Shown here piece by piece: positions 5,968 through 9,518 of a stretch of DNA of 9,518 nt. The stretch spans positions 1 through 9,518 of the forward strand of contig JAICND010000029.1 in the NCBI GenBank assembly GCA_025929005.1, given 5' to 3'. Source of the DNA: Acidimicrobiia bacterium (GTDB taxonomy: Bacteria; Actinomycetota; Acidimicrobiia; Spongiisociales; ZC4RG35). The position numbers were made by a program, and so were the translations under genes. Below the pieces are notes generated by a model, which saw only the letters and a list, made by a program, of their open reading frames with translations, had not been told where the DNA came from and made no database searches. Each line of letters opens with the position of its first letter. Position 1 is the stretch's first letter.

Positions 5968-6989
5968 CAGGGGACAGTGAACTCGATTTCGGTGCCCCGA
6001 CCGAGCTCGCTGCGGGCAGCGATTGTCCCTCCATGGGCCACAACCAGATCACGGGCGATTGACAAACCAAGTCCCGAACCTGTCGAGTCAGCAGACTTCA
6101 CGAATCGGTCGAAGACCCTTTCGAGATCTTCCGGGGCGATTCCGCGACCCTGGTCGGCCACCACCACAGTCCACCCATCATCCCGACGCCGCGCCTCAAT
6201 ACGAATCGTCCCGCCCTCAGGCATAGATCGTGCCGCATTGGCGATGAGGTTGGTGAGGACCTGCTTGATCCGGACCGGGTCACAACGCACCTCTCCGTCA
6301 TCAGATTCGATGACAAACACCTCGTCTTTTCCGAAGGGGCCGGCTGCGTCCGACAAGAGCGAATGCATCTCCACGGTCTCAATGTCGAGTTTGAGCTCCC
6401 CGGCTTCTGTCAGCGACAACGTTCGGAGATCCTCCAGAAGTCGACCCATCAGACTCGTCTGACCGAGCAGCATCTCCAACTCAGCGTCGTCCCGTCCGCG
6501 CACGCCGTCGATCATCGCTTCGATCTCTGCCTGGATGACCGTAAGAGGAGTACGGAGTTCGTGACCGAGGTCGGCCATCAGCTGTCGTCGCTGGGTGGAC
6601 GCCGCTTCAAGTCGTTCGGCCATGCCGTTGAAAGAACTCACGATCCTTTTCATCGGTCCCCCTGGCACCGGCTTCATCCGGACCTGGTAGTCACCTTCCG
6701 CCAGCCGGGCGGCCGCATCGACCAGGTCGCGGATCGGAAAGTTGCGCATCCTGCCGAAACTGATGAATGCACCGAAAACAAAGAAAGGTCCCAACCAGAG
6801 CAGCGGCAGAAGCCATAAGAAATGGGGATACCCGTTGGCGGCGGCGACGATGACCGCCACAACCACCAGCAGGAAGAAGACAGCCGCGAATCGGAAGAAG
6901 CGGTGCGGACGGCGTCTCCACGGTTCGCCTTCCGGCCACCACGGAGGCGGTCCACTGTGTCGATCTGCAGAGGCGTGTCCTTCACGCAT
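5967..6989 (-). CDS. Sensor histidine kinase with minimal extracytoplasmic loop
   Basis: Membrane-bound HisKA-type kinase, 340 aa, partner of the adjacent response regulator. Order: proline- and arginine-rich cytoplasmic N-terminus (1-30), TM1 (31-50), about six loop residues, TM2 (57-78), HAMP-like segment (about 79-131), H-box DLGHELRTPL with phosphoacceptor H143, N-box QVLTNLIANAA with N247 and N251, G1 box DQGRGI (279-284) followed by VFDRF, and G2 box GSGLGLSIA (304-312). All catalytic motifs are intact. The near absence of an extracytoplasmic loop argues for sensing inside the membrane or through a partner, with the small membrane protein encoded two genes upstream as a candidate. The frame is open further upstream, but ATG 6989 is chosen because it gives an 8-nt overlap (ATGCGTGA) with the regulator gene, a normal coupling arrangement; an earlier start would intrude far into that gene. 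Confidence 0.93.
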   Translation of the reverse strand: MREGHASADRHSGPPPWWPEGEPWRRRPHRFFRFAAVFFLLVVVAVIVAAANGYPHFLWLLPLLWLGPFFVFGAFISFGRMRNFPIRDLVDAAARLAEGDYQVRMKPVPGGPMKRIVSSFNGMAERLEAASTQRRQLMADLGHELRTPLTVIQAEIEAMIDGVRGRDDAELEMLLGQTSLMGRLLEDLRTLSLTEAGELKLDIETVEMHSLLSDAAGPFGKDEVFVIESDDGEVRCDPVRIKQVLTNLIANAARSMPEGGTIRIEARRRDDGWTVVVADQGRGIAPEDLERVFDRFVKSADSTGSGLGLSIARDLVVAHGGTIAARSELGRGTEIEFTVP

Positions 6990-7677
6990 CGGCGAGTTTG
7001 TAGCCGACGCCATGCACCGTGATGAGGTATCGGGGCCGTTGCGGTTCGGGTTCCAGTTTGCGGCGGATGTTCTTGATATGGGCATCTATGGCCCTCTCAT
7101 ACGAGTCGAAGGCGACACCATGAATCGCTTCGAGCAACTGACCACGAGTGAAGACCCGACCGGGCTGGCGGACCAGGGTCTGCAACAGGTCGAACTCGGT
7201 CGGGGTGAGGTCGACCGCCCGACCTGACGCCTTGACTTCACGGCGGGGAATGTCGACGACCAGGTCGCCCGCCCGTAGGACTTCGGCTCCTTCACCGGCC
7301 AGGTCGACCCTCCGCAGCACAGCCCGCACTCTCGCTACCAGTTCCTTGGGTGAGAAGGGCTTAACGACATAGTCATCGGCACCGATCTCGAGGCCCACGA
7401 TCCGGTCGGCCTCGTCGGCCCGGGCGGTGATAACCACCACCGGGACGTTGGAATTGACCCGGAGAGATCGGATGACGTCAAGACCATCAAGGCCGGGAAG
7501 ACCGAGATCGAGCACGATCAGATCGGGCTTGATCTGGCGGGCGGCGGCGATGGCGCCCGGACCGTCGCTGGCGATGGCGACGACGAAACCCGCATGTTCC
7601 AGGTAGTCCCGGACCAGGCGGGTTATCTGTAGCTCGTCGTCAACAACCAGAACGGTTCGCATCGAACCCATTCTCAT
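6982..7677 (-). CDS. OmpR/PhoB-family response regulator
   Basis: DNA-binding response regulator, 231 aa from the first ATG. The receiver domain has the acidic pair D13-D14 in VLVVDDE, phosphoacceptor D57 in IVLDLGLPGLDG, T84 in VVITARADE and K106 in DDYVVKPFSP. The C-terminal winged helix (about 135-231) has VDLTPTEFDLLQTLVRQPG, the recognition-helix region YERAIDAHIKNIRRKLEP, and ends in the typical YLITVHGVGYKL wing. Three in-frame ATGs occur at the start (7677, 7671, 7662). The longest begins 3 nt after the preceding stop codon with AGAAG 6 nt upstream, while MRTVLVVDDE from 7662 is the usual start for the family; the choice is open. The regulator probably binds the 11-bp-spaced repeats at 8065-8106 upstream of its own operon (inference). 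Confidence 0.95.
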   Translation of the reverse strand: MRMGSMRTVLVVDDELQITRLVRDYLEHAGFVVAIASDGPGAIAAARQIKPDLIVLDLGLPGLDGLDVIRSLRVNSNVPVVVITARADEADRIVGLEIGADDYVVKPFSPKELVARVRAVLRRVDLAGEGAEVLRAGDLVVDIPRREVKASGRAVDLTPTEFDLLQTLVRQPGRVFTRGQLLEAIHGVAFDSYERAIDAHIKNIRRKLEPEPQRPRYLITVHGVGYKLADA

Positions 7678-7680
7678 GGG

Positions 7681-8031
7681 TCACTTCTGTTCGTGAGCCT
7701 TGCGGTGCCACTCCTCCATCCTGTTCTCGATCTCCTCCCGGGGCGGCCCCCAGCCATGACCGTGGCCGGGTCCACCCCATCGGGACGGCCCCCGACGGAA
7801 CGCGCCTACCAGCAGGAAGAAGAACAACAGGGGGAAGAACCAGAAGAACGGGAAGAACCCGAATCCTCCATGCCATCCGTACCCGCGGTCAACTACCACG
7901 GTGCTGCCGTTCTCAGCGACGTTGGCAGCGATGGCGCCGTTGTCGAACCCAACGTTGTAGGCGACGTAGGCGCCCACCGAGGCCAACACCAGCACCAACA
8001 CGATCGCCAGCAGTCGGGCGGTCCGACTCAT
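7681..8031 (-). CDS. Small two-TM membrane protein, Gly/His/Phe-rich, of unknown function
   Basis: I do not recognise a named family. The 116-aa protein has TM1 at about residues 5-25, a 30-residue segment probably outside the membrane (26-55, containing NVAENGSTVVVDRG), an unusually Phe-rich TM2 (about 57-77), then a Gly/Pro/Arg/Trp-rich tail with GHGHGWG (89-95) and a charged end with EEWHRKAHEQK. Arginines after TM2 predict both termini in the cytoplasm. The start is decided by the Shine-Dalgarno: AAAAGGAG lies 6 nt before ATG 8031, whereas an in-frame ATG at 8055 would swallow this site. It is the first gene of the operon, 3 nt before the response regulator, so it may be an accessory sensor or modulator of the loop-less kinase, or a target of it. 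The histidine pairs might bind metal; this is only a guess. Confidence 0.82.
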   Translation of the reverse strand: MSRTARLLAIVLVLVLASVGAYVAYNVGFDNGAIAANVAENGSTVVVDRGYGWHGGFGFFPFFWFFPLLFFFLLVGAFRRGPSRWGGPGHGHGWGPPREEIENRMEEWHRKAHEQK

Positions 8032-8043
8032 CTCAATCTCCTT

Positions 8044-8051
8044 TTGCTCGG
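8044..8051 (-). promoter_or_regulatory. Shine-Dalgarno fixing the start of the small membrane protein
   Basis: On the minus strand GCAAAAGGAGATTGAGATG is read just before residue 1, placing AGGAG 6 nt from ATG 8031. It lies inside the longer alternative frame that starts at 8055 and so argues against that start. It is the clearest ribosome binding site of the minus-strand operon; the later genes rely on overlaps. Confidence 0.75.
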
Positions 8052-8064
8052 ACATGAGATCAAC

Positions 8065-8106
8065 TGTGAACGACTCCTGTGAAGGCTTTGTGAACGGGAT
8101 GTGGAG
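8065..8106 (-). promoter_or_regulatory. Four direct repeats, candidate OmpR/PhoB-family operator
   Basis: Plus-strand heptamers TGTGAAC (8065-8071), TGTGAAG (8078-8084), TGTGAAC (8089-8095) and TGTGGAG (8100-8106) recur with start-to-start spacings of 13, 11 and 11 bp. Read on the minus strand, the units are CTCCACA, GTTCACA, CTTCACA and GTTCACA. Eleven-bp direct repeats are the standard binding mode of OmpR/PhoB-family dimers, and the GTTCAC core resembles the PhoP-box unit GTTCACC described in Streptomyces. The block lies 34-75 nt before the start of the operon that encodes such a regulator and 14 nt before the probable -10 of acs, so it could control both. That the local regulator is the ligand is inference. 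Confidence 0.6.
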
Positions 8107-8119
8107 ATTTCGGCGGTCC

Positions 8120-8125
8120 TAGGAT
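8120..8125 (+). promoter_or_regulatory. Probable -10 element of the acs promoter
   Basis: TAGGAT fits TANNNT and lies 40 nt before the acs GTG, with a strong ribosome binding site between. The expected -35 area (about 8097-8102) has no consensus hexamer and instead overlaps the last TGTG-type repeat. This is what is seen at promoters where an activator replaces -35 contacts, or where a bound regulator represses. Confidence 0.45.
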
Positions 8126-8149
8126 GCCCGCTCTTGTGGTCTCGAAATC

Positions 8150-8156
8150 GGAGGAG
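8150..8156 (+). promoter_or_regulatory. Shine-Dalgarno of acs
   Basis: GGAGGAG lies 9 nt before the GTG at 8166. It supports this GTG as the acs start and shows that acs, unlike lnt, has a leader-containing mRNA. Confidence 0.8.
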
Positions 8157-8165
8157 TGACCGCCC

Positions 8166-9518
8166 GTGACCAGCAAACCCCTCGAGAACCTGTTGAAAGA
8201 GGATCGGGTGTTTCCCCCGAGCCCTGCTTTCACGGCCCAGGCCAACGCCCAACCCGGCATCCACGACGAAGCCGACACCGATTGGCAGGGCTTCTGGGCC
8301 CGCCAGGCTCGCGAGCGCGTCTCCTGGTTCAAAGAGCCGACAGTGACCCTGGACGACTCCAACCCACCCTTTTACAAGTGGTTCACAGACGGTGAACTCA
8401 ATCTGTCGTACAACTGCCTCGATCGCCATCTCGAGAAGTCCGCTGACAAGGTTGCCTATCACTGGATAGGTGAGCCGGGTGATGTCAGGACAATCACCTA
8501 CGGCGACCTGTACCGCGATGTGTGTCGCTTTGCCAACGCGTTGAAGTCGATCGGTCTCAAGCGGGGTGACCGTGCCGCTATCTATCTCGGCATGGTGCCC
8601 GAACTTCCTGTGGCGATGCTCGCCTGTGCGCGCCTCGGCATCGTCCATTCGGCCGTCTTCGGGGGTTTCTCGTCCGACGCCCTGGCCGATCGGATCATCG
8701 ACACCGAAGCCCGGGTGGTGATCACCATGGACGGGGCGTGGCGGGCAGGAAAAGTTGTCCCCCTCAAGGCCAACACCGACATCGCCCTGGTGCGAACCCC
8801 GACCATCGAACATGTCGTGGTGCTCAAGCGCGCCGGCAATGACATCCACATGGAGGACGGTCGCGACATCTGGTGGCACGACTTCGTCGAAGGACAGTCC
8901 GACGATTGTCCGGCCGTGCATCTCAACGCCGAAGACCCTCTCTATGTCCTTTACACCTCAGGAACTACCGCCAAACCCAAAGGCATCGTCCACACCCAGG
9001 GGGGCTACCTCACCCAGGTCACCACCAGTCACAGCCTCGTCTTCGATCTCAAACCGGATCGCGACGTCTATTGGTGCGCAGCCGACATCGGTTGGGTCAC
9101 AGGCCATAGCTACATCGTGTACGGCCCCTTGGCCAACGGCGCCACCTCGGTTATTTACGAAGGGGCTCCCAACCACCCTGACTTCGACCGGCTCTGGCAG
9201 ATCGTCGAGGACTACAAGGTCACGATTCTCTACACGGCACCGACGGCTATCCGTTCTTTCATGAAGTGGGGCGATGAGTACCCGGCTCGTCACGACCTTT
9301 CGTCTCTGAGGCTTCTCGGCACCGTGGGTGAGCCGATCAATCCCGAGGCGTGGATCTGGTATCAGCAAATCATCGGCGGGGGCCGTTGTCCGATCGTAGA
9401 CACTTGGTGGCAGACGGAGACCGGCGGGATCATGGTCTCGCCGCTTCCCGGAGCGACCCCCACAAAGCCGGGCAGTTGTACGTTGCCGTTGCCCGGCGTG
9501 GATATCGCGGTCGTTACG
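8166..9518 (+). CDS. acsA: Acetyl-CoA synthetase, 5' part (runs off the window)
   Basis: AMP-forming acetate-CoA ligase (acetate + ATP + CoA to acetyl-CoA + AMP + PPi), cytoplasmic, ANL superfamily. 451 codons are present, about 70% of the usual 650 or so. Seen are the N-terminal Acs region (FYKWFTDGELNLSYNCLDRH), the IVHSAVFGGFSSDAL segment, the phosphate-binding loop YTSGTTAKPKG (263-273), CAADIGWVTGHSY, and the adenylate-binding DTWWQTETGG (412-421). The loop reads TAKPKG, not the common TGKPKG; I believe this variant occurs in other Acs proteins, so activity need not suffer. The C-terminal domain with the regulatory, acetylatable lysine lies outside the window. GTG 8166 is preceded by GGAGGAG and gives the expected N-terminus. 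The gene is divergent from the two-component operon and shares its repeat-bearing control region. Confidence 0.96.
   Translation, partial: MTSKPLENLLKEDRVFPPSPAFTAQANAQPGIHDEADTDWQGFWARQARERVSWFKEPTVTLDDSNPPFYKWFTDGELNLSYNCLDRHLEKSADKVAYHWIGEPGDVRTITYGDLYRDVCRFANALKSIGLKRGDRAAIYLGMVPELPVAMLACARLGIVHSAVFGGFSSDALADRIIDTEARVVITMDGAWRAGKVVPLKANTDIALVRTPTIEHVVVLKRAGNDIHMEDGRDIWWHDFVEGQSDDCPAVHLNAEDPLYVLYTSGTTAKPKGIVHTQGGYLTQVTTSHSLVFDLKPDRDVYWCAADIGWVTGHSYIVYGPLANGATSVIYEGAPNHPDFDRLWQIVEDYKVTILYTAPTAIRSFMKWGDEYPARHDLSSLRLLGTVGEPINPEAWIWYQQIIGGGRCPIVDTWWQTETGGIMVSPLPGATPTKPGSCTLPLPGVDIAVVT

Noticed and set aside
8028..8921. 297-codon open frame on the minus strand
   Set aside because: It is antisense to the clearly identified acs gene and crosses the intergenic control region; no domain is recognisable.
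8755..9264. 169-codon Ser/Thr/Pro-rich frame on the plus strand
   Set aside because: It is an out-of-frame reading of acs, whose true frame carries all the Acs motifs.

Overview
The window (9,518 bp, high GC, frequent GTG starts) looks like ordinary chromosome of an actinobacterium. An F420-type luciferase-like oxidoreductase, an apolipoprotein N-acyltransferase homologue and a two-domain ASCH protein of actinobacterial type point to a deep actinobacterial lineage such as Acidimicrobiia; this is inferred from gene content only. No RNA gene, CRISPR array, insertion sequence, integrase or phage gene was seen, and no gene-free stretch exceeds 134 bp.

Left part, minus strand (1-2828): an inositol-monophosphatase-family phosphatase, an amidohydrolase starting in an ATGA overlap with it, then after 54 bp containing a perfect 30-nt palindrome, the 5' part of a cation diffusion facilitator gene that leaves the window. 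Centre, plus strand (2870-5277): a divergent apolipoprotein N-acyltransferase-like gene with a probable leaderless GTG start and Ser where the catalytic Cys is expected, overlapped at its end by an F420-dependent oxidoreductase gene.

At 5278-5395 the plus-strand pair meets a minus-strand operon. Two 46-nt direct repeats lie here, each folding into a 15-bp hairpin with an AAA loop. The second hairpin forms the 3' end of the minus-strand ASCH gene and supplies its last 11 or so residues.

Right part, minus strand (5356-8031): a tightly packed four-gene operon: small two-TM membrane protein, OmpR/PhoB-type response regulator, histidine kinase with almost no extracytoplasmic loop, and ASCH/winged-helix protein. 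Junctions are a 3-nt gap, an 8-nt overlap and a 1-nt overlap. Divergent from it is acetyl-CoA synthetase (8166 to the window end). The 134-bp gap between them carries four copies of a TGTGAA-type heptamer, mostly at 11-bp spacing, which resembles a PhoB/PhoP-family operator and abuts a probable acs -10 element.

No clearly new multi-gene system is visible. The points most worth a second look are the operator-like repeats shared by the two-component operon and acs, the Cys-to-Ser change in the Lnt homologue, the hairpin repeats that extend a coding sequence, and the ASCH gene welded to a two-component system.
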